Assembly (NCBI GenBank): GCA_963759115.1
Contig: CAVWXT010000005.1
Location: 2,542,001-2,606,000 of the forward strand
Reading direction: 5' to 3'
Origin: CAVWXT01 sp963759115
GTDB lineage: Bacteria; Planctomycetota; Planctomycetia; Pirellulales; Thermoguttaceae
DNA length: 64,000 nt
The notes under the pieces were generated by a model that ran no database searches, had not been told where the DNA came from, and saw nothing but the letters and a program-made list of their open reading frames with translations. Positions 36,111 through 46,794 of this stretch are shown here, one piece after another; the first letter of the stretch is position 1; each line of letters starts with the position of its first letter. Position numbers and translations under genes: made by a program.

Positions 36111-36230
36111 CTTACGCAAAGCCGCGAAGGCGCGAAAATGACAGAAAGAGACGAACAGTCGCGATTCCCGCAACACGTTCCCAATCGCTTGTCCCAAGAA
36201 CTCCTTTGCGCTTCGCGCCTTTGCGTGAGG
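36111..36230. repeat. imperfect inverted repeat with CGCAAAGGCGCGAA arms
   Basis: CTTACGCAAAGCCGCGAAGGCGCGAA on the left (about 36111-36136) pairs loosely with TTCGCGCCTTTGCGTGAG on the right (about 36212-36229). It lies between the OPT transporter and the Hsp70 gene. Repeats of this wording are scattered in many environmental bacterial genomes. Confidence 0.55.
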
Positions 36231-36304
36231 TTTCTGAGTGTCTCAGGATAATGACGCGCCGGCCGGATTGTACCACGACCGGGGCAAATCTTGCACTGCC
36301 ACTA

Positions 36305-39230
36305 CTAGGCGATTCGCAATCCCTTGGGCAGCGACTCGCCGAAGACCAGCCCCTGCTCTTCGCTGTCCAGTGTGCCGCCCGTCGCGGACCAACTCGACGA
36401 AATGCCGCGGCGCGTCGTGCAGCGTGAGCCAATCGACGGCCTCGCGGCGCGCAGCTTGTCGGGCAGGTCGCGGTAGCGGTCGTCGGTTCGCCGGGCAAGC
36501 TGCATCACCGCCAGTTGACGATCGGGATCGGCCGTTCGCAACGCCGATGAGCCTGCGCGAGCCAGTCGGCGGCCGTCTCGGCCGGGACGACCGCGTTCAG
36601 CGGCCCGTAGAGCGGCACGCGTGCCCCCAGCCGCCCGATCGCCCAGATCATGGCCGGCCGCACCGGCTCCATCTTTCGCTTGGGCAGCAGGTCCAGCAGC
36701 ATCTCGCCCAGTTCGCTCTTCGCGGCCGGCGGAAGCAGTTCCAAGCGAGCCCAGCAGCCGCCACATCTCGGCCGTTTCGTGGATGGCGAAACCGAAATCG
36801 CTGCGGCCCTTGCCGGTGGTCAGTTGGCGGTGCAGGCTGCGGACCGGCCCCAGCAGCGGCTCGGCCAGGGCCTGCTGCTGGCCGGCGGCCAGCCCGCCGC
36901 CGATCCGCCGCCAGAGGATCCAGCCTTCCACGCGGACATCGGCCGCGGCGTGGGCGAACTTGCCTTGCAGGGTGGTCCACGTCTGGGCCACGCGCCAGTC
37001 GTCGACCGCCAGCCCGTAGCCCGGCCGCAAGGCGAAGCCCAGCAGGTTCAGCCAGCGGGCCTCGTGGACGGCGCTGCGGCGCCGGCCCGGCCTCGACTTC
37101 CATCAGCGCCTCCCAGATCCGCCGGCACAGCGACGTGGGCCAGGCGTTGCGGCTCATGCCCGTGGCGGCCGCCAGCCGCTTGACCAGGCCTTCGGGCTTG
37201 TCGCACGGCGGCGGGGCCGAACGTGCCTTCGATCAGCGTCTGGCACTCCCGCCAGACGGCCTCGTCGACGAACCCTTCGCCCTCGGCCTGCGACTGGTGG
37301 GCCGCGACGTCGGTCTGCGTGGCCGAGCGAACGTCGAACTGGAGCCGCCAACTCCGCCGGCCGCCGATCTCGCTGCACCACAGGTCGAGCGTGCCGATCT
37401 CCGTCAGCCGGGCGTGGAGATTGACGGAAACCGTTTCGGCCTCGCCCTTCTTCCGCGTCCGCAGCACGGTGCGGATCGGCGGCAGCGGCGTCATCCGCTC
37501 GCGGTCGATCGGCACCAGCTCGCCCGGCTTGTCGGTCAGCCGCGTGCTGGAGACGAACAGCGGGAACTCCGCCGGCTCGGAAACCAACAGGTCGAAACGC
37601 CGCTGGGTCAGTTCCACGTCGTGGCCCGGCTCGATTCCCGCCGGCAGAAGACAGACGCGCAAGGGGTGCGGGAGGCCGCAGAGCCGCTTGCAGCTTCGGC
37701 CGCCGGTTCCGCCGACGGTCCAGCCGTTTCGACGCCGATGTAATACGTCCGGGCCAGTCCGGCGGCGATCCGCACCCCTTGCCCGCGCCGCACCATGCCG
37801 TAGTACGCCGCCCCGCGGGCCACGGCCAGATCGAGCCGGTCGTTGTCCAGCACAATCGGGCCGCCAGGGAGTACCAGCCGCCGTGCCGGTGGCTGCTAAA
37901 CGATTGCACTGTCATTCTCGGCCGGGGAACCACCTTTCGAGCACCTCCAACAGCCGCTCGCGCAGCAGCGGCGACTCGAACACGCCGCCGTTGAACAGCA
38001 CGACGTCGGGCCGGGCCGGGTCGTGGTCCGACGGCGCCTCGCGTCTCGTCCGATCGCCACGTGCCGATGCGCGGTCAAGAACGCCGCCAGGTAGCGCGTG
38101 ATCGCCGCGTCGGGCGCGAACGGCAGGCCGAACTCCTGGAAGCCCGATCGCCGGCTGATCGGCTTCTCGTCCAGCCCACGCGCGGAAAGAACCCTTCGAC
38201 CAGCAGGTCGCACACTTCCTCGCGCGTGACTTCGACGTGCATGCCGCCGCCGATCAGCCGCGTGCCCGAGCCGGGCAGATTGACCGTCAGCCGCTCGGGG
38301 GCGTCGGGCCCGAGCAGCGTTTCCTTGACGCGCGGCAGGTCCGCACGAGCACGGCCCATTGCCGCGGCTCCAAACCCTCGCCGGCGATCTTCTGCTCGAT
38401 ATGCTGGGCCAGGGCCAGGTCGAGATTGTCGCCGCCGAGGATCAGGTGGTCGCCGACGGCCACGCGGTGGAACTGCACCTTGCCTCCTTCGCCGCGGCGG
38501 ACGCGGATCAGCGTGAAATCGGAGGTGCCGCCGCCGATGTCGCAAACGAGGATCTTCTGGCCGGGCGCGACCAGCCGCTCCCAGTCGTCGCGTGTGGGCG
38601 TAGATCCAGGCGTAGAAGGCCGCCTGCGGCTCCTCGATCAGCACCACCCGCGGCAGGCCCGCCAGGGCCGCCGCCTTGACCGTCAACTCCCGGGCCACTT
38701 CGTCGAACGAGGCCGGCAGCGTCAGCACGAAGTCCTGCTCGGCCAGCGGATGGCGCGGAAAGCGGGCGTCCCAGGCGTCGCGCACGTGGGCCGAGATACC
38801 GGGCACTGACCTCGACCGGCGAGAGCCGCTCCACGTCGGCGGCCCCGTGCCACGGCAGCAGCGGCGCCGTCCGATCCACGCCCGAGTGACACAGCCACGA
38901 CTTGGCCGAGTTGATCAGCCGGCCCGGGCACCAGCGCGCCCGTGGTCGCGGGCGAAGAAGCCGACGGCGAACGCCGGTTCCTCCTTGTGCCACGGACACC
39001 GCAGCGCCGCCGGCGGCCAGCTCGCCCGGCGCCGGCTGATAGTGGAACGAGGGGAGCGTCTCGCGGGCCTCGACCTGGCCCGGCGCGACCAACTGCGGCA
39101 CGGCGAAGGTCCTGATCCGCCACGGCTCCTCCGCCGTATCGACGTAGGTCACGGCCGAGTTGGTCGTGCCCAGGTCGAACCCGACCACGTAGCGGCTGGC
39201 GTCAGGGGATGTCGAATCACGGCGTTTCAT
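36305..39230 (-). pseudogene. Hsp70-family chaperone with C-terminal DUF3731 region, multiply frameshifted
   Basis: Joining the segments gives about 970 residues. The N-terminal ATPase half has VGFDLGTTNSAVTYVD (phosphate 1), KILVCDIGGGTSDFTL (phosphate 2), and VVLIEEPQAAFYAW, LIGGGMHVEVTREE and DVVLFNGGVFESPLL in order. The second half, starting RLDLAVARGAAYYGMVRRGQG, matches the long Hsp70/DUF3731 proteins of planctomycetes and myxobacteria, which lack the normal peptide-binding domain. It ends LVFGESLPKGLRIA at 36305. Roughly ten or more frame changes are scattered through it, the densest in the window, without loss of conserved blocks. Its client proteins are unknown. A separate second gene after 37.9 kb is possible but less likely. 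Confidence 0.72.
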
Positions 39231-39546
39231 AAAGCGGCGACCGGCGGTCGTGCCCCGAGACCGCGACCACCGGCCGCGGCTTGCAGCAAGGCATACCTAT
39301 TCTTACTGCGATCGGTTGCCGGAGAAAGGGGGACTGGCTCCGCGGCATTGAAAGGAAGTCGGTCCCCTTGCCACGGCTACCGACCCCGCTCACTCGAATT
39401 AGTTTCTGTTGCGGAAAAGTAGGGTGGGACGAGCAAACCGGAATCTTGGTGGGACTTCGGTCGCGGATCAGGCCGGTTTGCGAAGTCCCACCAACCCTCC
39501 GCGACCTCGTCCCACCCTACCCCACCGCCGACCCCGCGCAGTCGAA
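39231..39546. repeat. 316-base gap with compound hairpins (GTAGGGTGGGACGAG type)
   Basis: There is no gene. The outer arms 39419-39433 and 39506-39520 are exact 15-base complements (GTAGGGTGGGACGAG). The inner arms 39446-39459 and 39481-39494 are exact 14-base complements. To the left lie a GGGGACTGG-type piece (about 39327-39365) and a GCGACCGGCGG-type piece (39236-39290). It separates the FadL and Hsp70 genes, both read leftward. Confidence 0.7.
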
Positions 39547-40840
39547 TTAGAACCGCTTGGAGAATCCGGCCAGGAGCAAGTCGGCCGAGACACTGCTGGT
39601 GACCGTCCCGACCGGAATCGGGACGCCCGCCGGTTGAAGCGGTCCCGTCACGGAGTTCTCGAAGGCATGCGTGTAGGCGATGGAGCAGAGCCAGTTGTCG
39701 GCAAACACGTAGGACGCGCCCATGTGAATGGTGTGCTGACTGATTAGCGGCGAAGCGACGTTGAATTGCGCGGATTCCGACGTGATGGGATTGTCGTTGT
39801 AGCAGTAGCCCATCCTGAGGAAGAGCCGTTCGCCGACCCGGCGTTGGACGCCCAGTGCGACGGAGAACACGTCTCTCCAGTCCAGCCCGAGCATCGCGCC
39901 GTTCGCGTCGAAGCCGCCCGAGCCGAAGCCCGCGGTGCCCGCGTAGTTGAAGTAACGCACGTCGGAGGCAAATATCCATTTCTCAAAGCCGGTGTACGAT
40001 GCACCGAGTGAAACAATCAGGGGATAGTCAAGATGGAAGGTGACCTCCTCCGGGGCGCCCGAGGCGTCTTGCGTGCGGAAACGAAATGGCTCCATCCACT
40101 GCGGGCTCTTGACCGAGGCGCCGAAATGCCAATCGGTGTCGGTCGAGTAGTAGAGGCCCGCCTGGAAGCCGCCGCCCCAGGTATACCGCGTGCCAACGCC
40201 TTCGGGGTACGCCCTGGTCCTGCGGAGCGAACATCACAGGGCTGGTGACGAGATTGGCCAGCGTGATCGTCGGGGCAAAACCAATCGAGAGGTGATCCGT
40301 CAGCTCATAAGAAACAGTGGGATCGATTTGCAGGATGTCTACCGACGCCGATAGACGCCCCAATCCCAGCGGCTGTGGGAACAGGATGGCGTTGTTCGTT
40401 CCGCCCAGGACACTGGCCGGGTAGTTTACGTGCGATCCGCCCACGCCAAAAACCCCGAGTCCGAACGCCCAGGGGGATCCCTCCTCCTTGTGTACGAAAG
40501 CCATGGTCGGAATGGCGCTCACGCCCGGTTCGCTTCCGTCGGTGCCGGAAAACGGGCCGACCTGCGAGGACAATTCGGTGGTGGGCAGGAGCAGTCCCAC
40601 GCCAAACGACATCTCGGAGCTTGGCAACCCGCTGATCGACGCGGGGTTCCAATGCACCGCGCCGATCGCATCGACCGGACAACCGGCTGCCACGCCGCCC
40701 ATCGACTCGTTGATAGGTCCGACGCCGCGTAAGGCGATTCCCTGGCCTTCAGCCGGCAGGGCCCGCGCCAGCAGCGCAACCATGACGACAGCCACCCCGA
40801 GAAGGGGCCGATTGCGGCGTGTGGAGACCTCGTAAGGCAC
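39547..40840 (-). CDS. OmpP1/FadL/TodX-type outer-membrane protein (one frameshift)
   Basis: Starting at GTG 40838-40840 puts a signal peptide (LLGVAVVMVALLARALPAEG) at the N-terminus; the frame also extends to ATG 40921. The mature start, GIALRGVGPINESMGGVAAG, and HWNPASISGLPSSEM are typical of FadL-type beta barrels. The C-terminus ends in phenylalanine (GFSKRF), as expected for outer-membrane insertion. The frame shifts near 40210, where one extra G in GGCGTACC leads to YTWGGGFQAGLYYSTDTDWHFG in the next frame. The complete protein is about 430 residues. It would import hydrophobic compounds. Confidence 0.82.
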
Positions 40841-40921
40841 CGACGACCGGGAATTTGCGGTCCATTGTAGCACGTTAGTCCCCCCTGAAAGGCGAGGCCG
40901 TGGCCTGCCTGAAAATACCAT

Positions 40922-41353
40922 CCCGCGCCACGTGTGGGGCGATGATGGACGTTTAGAAGCGAATCCCCGAGCACGACTTTTCGGGTTCTAACGCTTTTAT
41001 CGGATAGAACGCGCCCTGATCTCGCCCTTCATGGCTATTGACGCCGAGTTTTCTCCGTGCCACCGCCCATCGGAAGTGAAACTGGGCCAAATGGCGAAAG
41101 ATTGTCGTGCGGCGACAGGAAACGCCGGTGGGATTGCCATTCGATCGAGCGGGGAGTCTACATGCACGCGCATGCGCGTTCCCGTGAAATCGCGTGCGCA
41201 AGCACGCTAGTGCCCCGCCCGACCTGATGACGGGTACCACGGGCTGCTTGTCAGCCCGTGCTGTGGCCGATTCCTGCACTGGCCGGCAAGCGGCCAGTGG
41301 CACCCAAGCTGTCAACGCAGCACGGCTGGGGCACTAGATTCACGCAACGGAGA
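40922..41353. other. 430-base gap with a 131-bp inverted-repeat unit
   Basis: There is no gene. A 131-bp unit is bounded by exact 10-base inverted repeats CTAGTGCCCC (41207-41216) and GGGGCACTAG (41328-41337). It also contains ACGGGCTG...CAGCCCGT and CTGGCCG...CGGCCAG stems, so it could fold into several hairpins. It looks like a small non-coding repeat element. Confidence 0.5.
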
Positions 41354-41956
41354 CTAATGTGTCATGACGAGCTGGATAAGCTCCGCCAGCGTGCTTGCAC
41401 CCATCTTCTTCATGATCTTGGCGCGGCGGTCCTCGATGCTGCGGTTACTCAGATGGAGTTGGTCGGCGATCTCCTTGTTCCGCTTGCCTTCAAGAATCAA
41501 GTCGAGCACCTCGCGCTCACCCGGAGTGAGCTGGGCGAGTCGCTCCTCGGCGCGCTGCCGACGGGCGCGGCGGCTTCGATTCTGCGCGTCTACCTCCAGG
41601 GCCCTGCGGATGCTGTCCCACAGTTCTTGCTCATGCACGGGTTTTTCCAGGAAGTTGACGGCCTTCATTTGCATGGCTTCGACGGCCATCTGCACGTTCC
41701 CGTGTCCCGTGACGTAAATCACCGGCAGCGCGATCTTGTCGCGAATCAGCTTTCGGTGCAGTTCCAACCCGTTCATGCCCGGCATCGCCGCGTCGAGCAC
41801 CAGGCAACCCGGCTGCTGGGGACGAAGGGCAGCCAGAAACTCGGCGGCCGACGAGTACGCCTCGACGCGGGGAAAGACCACCTTGACTAGGGCCGTCAGC
41901 GCGCGCAGCGCTGCCGCATCGTCGTCCACCAGGAAAATCGTGGCTTCATCACTCAA
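41354..41956 (-). CDS. FixJ/NarL-type response regulator
   Basis: This is an intact 200-residue protein. It starts with TTG 41954-41956, preceded by GGAGG about 9 bases upstream. The receiver domain has ATIFLVDDDAAALRAL, the phosphorylated aspartate in CLVLDAAMPGMNG, IYVTGHG and the lysine in FLEKPV. The C-terminal LuxR-type DNA-binding domain has LTPGEREVLDLILEGKRNKEIADQL and SIEDRRAKIMKKM. It should activate transcription when phosphorylated by a histidine kinase, which is not in the window. It is divergent from the UDP-glucuronate decarboxylase gene. Confidence 0.92.
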   Translation of the reverse strand: MSDEATIFLVDDDAAALRALTALVKVVFPRVEAYSSAAEFLAALRPQQPGCLVLDAAMPGMNGLELHRKLIRDKIALPVIYVTGHGNVQMAVEAMQMKAVNFLEKPVHEQELWDSIRRALEVDAQNRSRRARRQRAEERLAQLTPGEREVLDLILEGKRNKEIADQLHLSNRSIEDRRAKIMKKMGASTLAELIQLVMTH

Positions 41957-42259
41957 GGTGCATATCCTCCGCGTGGCGGTGGGATGCAGTCCTTACCGGG
42001 GCGCGAACTCGCCTGCGAAAAGCCAGTCGGAGAGAAGCAAGCCCCCTGATTGGCGAACACAATCATTCCGGCATGGTTTCGGTGTACCACAAATGTGGAT
42101 TGTCCACAACGTTAAATGCGCTCCTGGAGACGTGGCTAACCACATTCAGTGGACAAAATCGCCGTGCCACCCGGCCGGACTTGCCAAATGCCCGGGCAAC
42201 CGGTGTGATAGAGGTGTGGTAGGATTGGATAGCCCTTGTCGCACGCAGGAATCACACAC

Positions 42260-43234
42260 GTGTCGTCGCTAAAACGAATTCTGGTCACTGGCGGGGCGGG
42301 CTTCCTCGGTTCCCACCTCTGCGAGCGGCTGCTGGAAAGCGGCCACGACGTGATCTGCCTGGACAACTTCTTCACCAGCCAGAAGTCGAACATCGCCCAT
42401 TTGTTGAGCCGGGCCAATTTTGAATTGGTGCGCCACGACATCACCCTGCCGATCTTTCTCGAGGTCGACGAGATCTACAACCTGGCCTGCCCCGCCGCGC
42501 CGGGGCACTACCAGTACAACCCGATCAAGACCTTGAAGACCTCCGTGATGGGGGCGATCAACGTGCTGGGCATGGCCAAGCGATGCCGGGCCAAGGTGCT
42601 GCAAGCCTCGACCAGCGAGGTCTACGGCGACCCGGACGTCCATCCCCAACCGGAAACCTATCGCGGAGTGGTGAACACCATTGGTCCGCGGGCGTGCTAC
42701 GACGAGGGCAAGCGAGCGGCCGAGACCCTCTTCATGGACTACCGCCGCCAGAATCGCGTGAACGTCCGCATCGTGCGGATTTTCAATACCTACGGCCCGC
42801 GCATGCACCCCTACGACGGCCGCGTGGTGTCGAACTTCATCCGCCAGGCACTGGCCGGCGACGACATCACGATCTTCGGCGACGGCTCGCAGACCCGCTC
42901 GTTCTGCTACCGCGACGATCTCATCGAAGGCATGATCCGCATGATGAACGGCCCGGACGACTTCGTGGGGCCGGTGAATCTCGGCAACGCCGAGGAATTC
43001 ACGATTCTGGAACTGGCCAGACTGGTCATCGAGTTGACCGGCTCGCCGTCGAGACTGATCCACGGACCTCTCCCGGTCGACGATCCAACCCAGCGTCAAC
43101 CGGACGTTGCGTTGGCCAGGAAGCATCTCCAGTGGAGTCCCACCGTTCCGCTTCGCGAAGGGCTCGTGAAGACCATCGAGTGGTTCCGCTCGATCGATCT
43201 GAGTCACTACCGGCCGCCAACGCCGAACTACTAG
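42260..43234 (+). CDS. uxs: UDP-glucuronate decarboxylase (UDP-xylose synthase)
   Basis: This is an intact protein of about 324 residues, from GTG 42260 (a TTG at 42236 is an alternative start). The NAD-binding motif ILVTGGAGFLGSHL, VDEIYNLACPAAPGHYQ, the catalytic YDEGKR (YxxxK) with STSEVYGDP, and VRIFNTYGPRM are those of UDP-glucuronate decarboxylases in the extended SDR family. It makes UDP-xylose for cell-surface polysaccharides. The 280-base spacer shared with the divergent response regulator holds the short palindrome CCACA-AA-TGTGG at about 42087-42098. It is not in an obvious operon. Confidence 0.93.
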   Translation: MSSLKRILVTGGAGFLGSHLCERLLESGHDVICLDNFFTSQKSNIAHLLSRANFELVRHDITLPIFLEVDEIYNLACPAAPGHYQYNPIKTLKTSVMGAINVLGMAKRCRAKVLQASTSEVYGDPDVHPQPETYRGVVNTIGPRACYDEGKRAAETLFMDYRRQNRVNVRIVRIFNTYGPRMHPYDGRVVSNFIRQALAGDDITIFGDGSQTRSFCYRDDLIEGMIRMMNGPDDFVGPVNLGNAEEFTILELARLVIELTGSPSRLIHGPLPVDDPTQRQPDVALARKHLQWSPTVPLREGLVKTIEWFRSIDLSHYRPPTPNY

Positions 43235-43481
43235 GGGCAGGTAGCGAGGGAGAAGGGGCCAGGTTGTCCGAAGCGAGGCGCCAAGGATTGGTTCGAGAAC
43301 AACCTAATCGAGACGGATTCCTTTCGTTCGAGCGGATGGAGATCCGCTCTACCGCGAAATCGCGGAGCCGTGTTGGGACACGATCTGACGTACGATTGCC
43401 GTAACTGCGGTGGCGGCGGTACAATGTAGGGGAACTTGTCGCACAACGCGGTACGCGGCACTCCACACCAGAGATGCGGTC

Positions 43482-44279
43482 ATGAAGAGTCCGTTTCCGG
43501 GAATGGATCCGTATTTGGAGCAGTCTTGGCACGACGTGCATTCGCGGCTGGTGCTGTATTCCTGCGACTGGCTGCAGCCGCGGCTGCCCGCGGAACTCCG
43601 CGCCCGCGTTGAAGAACGGGTGTTCGTCGAATCGGAGGAGGGCTCGTATCGGGCGATCTACCCCGACGTACACGTCGCGGAACGTTCCCGACCTCGCCCG
43701 TCGCAAACGCCGACGGCGATAGGGGAGACCGAAGCCGCCCTCGACGAGCCCCTCGTGCTCCAGATCGACGACGAGCCCGTCACGCAGGGATACGTTGAGA
43801 TCATTGACGCGGCCTCGGGCAACCGTGTCGTGACGGTGATCGAGTTTCTCAGCCCCTCGAACAAAACACCGGGCGAGGGACAAAACCTATACCGGAGAAA
43901 GCAGCGGGAGGTCGCTCGAACTAAAGCCAGTCTCGTGGAAATCGACCTGACCCGGTCCGGACACCGCGAGCTAATGGTTCCTACGGCCCGGATTCCCCTC
44001 TCGCACCGCACCACCTATCAGGCCTGCGTTTGGCGGTCGTGCAAGCCATCGCTGTACGAGATGTACCGCGCGCCGTTGGCGCAGCGGTTGCCGGCCATCC
44101 GCATTCCCTTGCGTGAAACGGACAGCGACGTGCCGCTGGACTTGCAGGCGCTGGTGGACCAGTGCTACCAGAACGGACGCTACGATTCGCTAGACTACCG
44201 GGCGGCCCCCGATCCGCCGCTCGATCCCTTGGATGCCGTCTGGGCGGACGAGTTGCTGCGGTCCCGCGGGCTCCGCTAG
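43482..44279 (+). CDS. DUF4058 family protein
   Basis: This is an intact 265-residue protein from ATG 43482-43484. It opens MKSPFPGMDPYLEQSWHDVH, the signature of DUF4058, and has IPDV-like IYPDVHVAE and VTVIEFLSPSNKTPGEG, where the family keeps acidic and lysine residues like those of a PD-(D/E)xK fold. The family is common in planctomycetes and cyanobacteria and has no known function. Its 3' end is convergent with the epimerase gene, 23 bases away. Confidence 0.9.
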   Translation: MKSPFPGMDPYLEQSWHDVHSRLVLYSCDWLQPRLPAELRARVEERVFVESEEGSYRAIYPDVHVAERSRPRPSQTPTAIGETEAALDEPLVLQIDDEPVTQGYVEIIDAASGNRVVTVIEFLSPSNKTPGEGQNLYRRKQREVARTKASLVEIDLTRSGHRELMVPTARIPLSHRTTYQACVWRSCKPSLYEMYRAPLAQRLPAIRIPLRETDSDVPLDLQALVDQCYQNGRYDSLDYRAAPDPPLDPLDAVWADELLRSRGLR

Positions 44280-44301
44280 TCCGACAGGTTCTCGGCTGCT
44301 A

Positions 44302-45287
44302 TCACAGTCCCGCCGCCGCCAGCCGGCGCATGCCTTCGGCGATGGAAATCTTGGGTTCGTAGCCGAAATCGCGGCGGGCGCGGCTGATGTCGAAGTAGTG
44401 CGAAGTGGCCAGTTCGGCCGCCAGGAACCGGCTGATCGGCGGCTCGCCGCGGCACTGCAAAAGCCAGTAGGCCGCTTCGTACGCGACGCCGATGGTCCAA
44501 GCCCCCCGCCGCGAGAGCGATTTGTCCACCGGCGGCAGGCCGGCCAGGGCCAGGATCGCGTCGATCCACGCCCAACAATTCACCGGCTCTCCCTGGCTGA
44601 TGAAATAGGCGCGGCCCGCCACGGCAGAGCCCGGCCGCAGGGCGTCGGCGGCCAGCCAATGTGCAGCCGCGGCGTTCTCGACATAGACCGTGTCGATCAG
44701 GTTCCGGCCGTCGCCAATGCGCCACAGTCGGCCGTTGCGGGCGCGCTCCAGCAATCCGGGAATCAGGTGCCGGTCGCGAGGCCCCCAGATCAGGTGCGGC
44801 CGCAAGGCGCAGGTGAGCAGGCCGTTTTTGCCGTTGGCAGCCAGCACGTGCTGCTCGGCCAGGGCCTTGGAGTGCGCATAATGACAAAGCCAGCGGCGGG
44901 GATACGGGGCCGACTCGTCGATGCCCTCCTGGCTCCGCCCGTCAAAAATGACGCTGGGGCTGCTGGTGTACACCAACCGGCCCACGCCGTGCGCAAGGCA
45001 GCCCTCGACGATGTGCCGGGTGCCCAGCGCGTTGACCTCGTAAAAACGTTTCCACGGGTCGCTCATGCCCGCCATGCCGCCGACGTGAAATACCGCGTCG
45101 ATGCCCTGGCAGGCGGCGATCACGGCGGGGCGGTCGCGGAGATCGGCGCGGACGGTCTCTACGCCCAGCCTTTCAAGCCGCGGATGGCCCCCGCGGCATA
45201 CGCGCGGACGCGGTCGCCGCGGCCGACAAGTTGTTCGACGACGTACAGCCCCAGAAAGCCGTTGCCGCCGGTGACCAAAACGTTCAC
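44302..45287 (-). CDS. NAD-dependent epimerase/dehydratase, 3-beta-HSD-like (one frameshift)
   Basis: The start is GTG 45285-45287 with GGAAGGGAT upstream. The N-terminus VNVLVTGGNGFLGLYVVEQL is an NAD-binding Rossmann motif. The frame breaks near 45190, in a run of Gs. The remainder (RLERLGVETVRADLRD, VFHVGGMAGMSD, YTSSPSVIFDG, and YAHSKALAE with the YxxxK pair) continues to 44302. The complete enzyme is about 330 residues, of the extended SDR class related to 3-beta-hydroxysteroid dehydrogenases and hopanoid or sugar epimerases. The substrate is unknown. Confidence 0.82.
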
Positions 45288-45601
45288 AAAGATCCCTTCC
45301 CCATCACCAGGAGCCTATAGTGTTCCATTACCGCCGACGAATTGCAACCGGCACGCGTCTATGCCATTGTCGACACGTCCGTCACGTCCCGCAAACCTTG
45401 TTCCTTCGTTACCCCCCCGCCTAGTTGTGGGCTCGCAGGAATTGCTGCCGCAGGCGGCTTTGTTTGCCCTGCGCCGAGCGATTCGCACGAGCGCGCTCCC
45501 AGTGATGGTCGCCAAATTCGCATCCGATGACCGCGACGGCAATTTTGTACTAAGGTTAACTTGGTATTGGTAGCGCAATGACAATTCCTTAGGGGGCCGA
45601 A
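45288..45601. other. 314-base divergent spacer
   Basis: This separates the leftward epimerase from the rightward HD-GYP gene. Apart from the ribosome-binding site of the latter (TTAGGGGG at about 45589), I see no gene, repeat or clear promoter. Confidence 0.4.
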
Positions 45602-46687
45602 ATGCAATCCCATCGCTCGAATGCCGTACACATCCTGATCGTCGACGACGACCCGATTGCGGTCGACATGTTGCGTAGCGCGATCGAAACTTTCGGCTAT
45701 CAGGTCACCTCGGCCAACAGCGGCGAGGAGGCCCTGGAATTGATGCGGAGCGGCATGTATCGGCTGGTGGTCTCCGACTGGGAAATGCCCGGCATGGACG
45801 GTTTGGAATTGTGCCGGCAAATTCGCCGCCGCTACTCCAGCAGCTACGTGTACGTCATCCTCTTGACGGTGCATCGCGGGACGGAACGGATCATCGACGG
45901 TCTGAACGCCGGCGCCGACGAGTTCATCAGCAAGCCGTTCGACCCGGAAGAACTTTGCGTCCGTATCCGCGCCGGGGAGCGGATCCTGTCGTACGGAAGC
46001 CACAACGTGACCTTCCTCAGCCTGGCGATCATTGCCGAGTCGCGCGACGAAGAAACCGGCGCCCACGTGGATCGCATGCGCGAGTATTGCCGGGTGATGG
46101 CCGAGTATCTGTCGGGGGAGGAAAAGTTCCGGGATGAGGTGGACGGCGACTTCGTCCACTTGATTTGCATGGCAAGTCCCTTGCACGACATCGGCAAAGT
46201 GGGGATCCCCGATCGCGTTCTGCTCAAACCCGGCCGGATCACGGAAGAGAACCTGGAGATCATGCAGCAACACACGGTGATGGGCGGCATGATGCTGGAT
46301 TCGGTGATCTATGCCCATCCCGAGGCGGGGTTCCTGAGCATGGCGCGGGACATCGCCCGCAGCCATCACGAGCGCTTCGACGGCAGCGGGTATCCCGACG
46401 GGCTGGGGGGAACTGCGATTCCGCTGGCGGCCAGGATTGTCAGCCTGGCGGACGCCTACGACGAGTTGACCACCAAGCACGCCCGCCAAACGGGCATCAG
46501 TCACGAAGAGGCCCGCCGGATCATCCGTGAGGGGACGGGAACGCATTTCGATCCCGACGTCGTGCAGGCCTTCCTCGCCAACGAAGAGCGTTTTGTGGAG
46601 ATTCACAAGCAATTCGCGGCCCGCGAAGAGAAAGAGGCCAGGGCGTTGTTGCAGGTGCAGCCCGAGTTGTCGTTCAGTTGTCTCTGA
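45602..46687 (+). CDS. response regulator with HD-GYP domain (cyclic-di-GMP phosphodiesterase)
   Basis: This is an intact 361-residue protein. The receiver domain (residues 1-125) has HILIVDDDPIAVDML, the phospho-acceptor in LVVSDWEMPGMDG, and FISKPFDPEEL. The HD-GYP domain has HDIGKVGIPD, MGGMMLDS, DIARSHHERFDGSGYPDGL and RIVSLADAYDELT; all metal ligands and the GYP motif are intact. It should break down cyclic-di-GMP when phosphorylated, changing motility or attachment. No diguanylate cyclase is nearby. It is a single gene. Confidence 0.95.
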   Translation: MQSHRSNAVHILIVDDDPIAVDMLRSAIETFGYQVTSANSGEEALELMRSGMYRLVVSDWEMPGMDGLELCRQIRRRYSSSYVYVILLTVHRGTERIIDGLNAGADEFISKPFDPEELCVRIRAGERILSYGSHNVTFLSLAIIAESRDEETGAHVDRMREYCRVMAEYLSGEEKFRDEVDGDFVHLICMASPLHDIGKVGIPDRVLLKPGRITEENLEIMQQHTVMGGMMLDSVIYAHPEAGFLSMARDIARSHHERFDGSGYPDGLGGTAIPLAARIVSLADAYDELTTKHARQTGISHEEARRIIREGTGTHFDPDVVQAFLANEERFVEIHKQFAAREEKEARALLQVQPELSFSCL

Positions 46688-46794
46688 TCGTTGGCCCGCC
46701 CTGACGCAGCCGAGTGTCCGCTCTACGTCCTGCGTTGGCAAGATGAAGTGATATTGCCGCTGTCCCGACGCGTGTCTGCCCCAATTGACCCATT

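Noticed and set aside
37896..37933. Boundary between two separate chaperone genes
   Set aside because: Short frames suggest two genes, but the protein text continues through it in the order expected for a single Hsp70/DUF3731 protein of about 970 residues.
45330..45573. Small gene upstream of the HD-GYP regulator
   Set aside because: The open frame has no ribosome-binding site, no motif and shadow-like composition.
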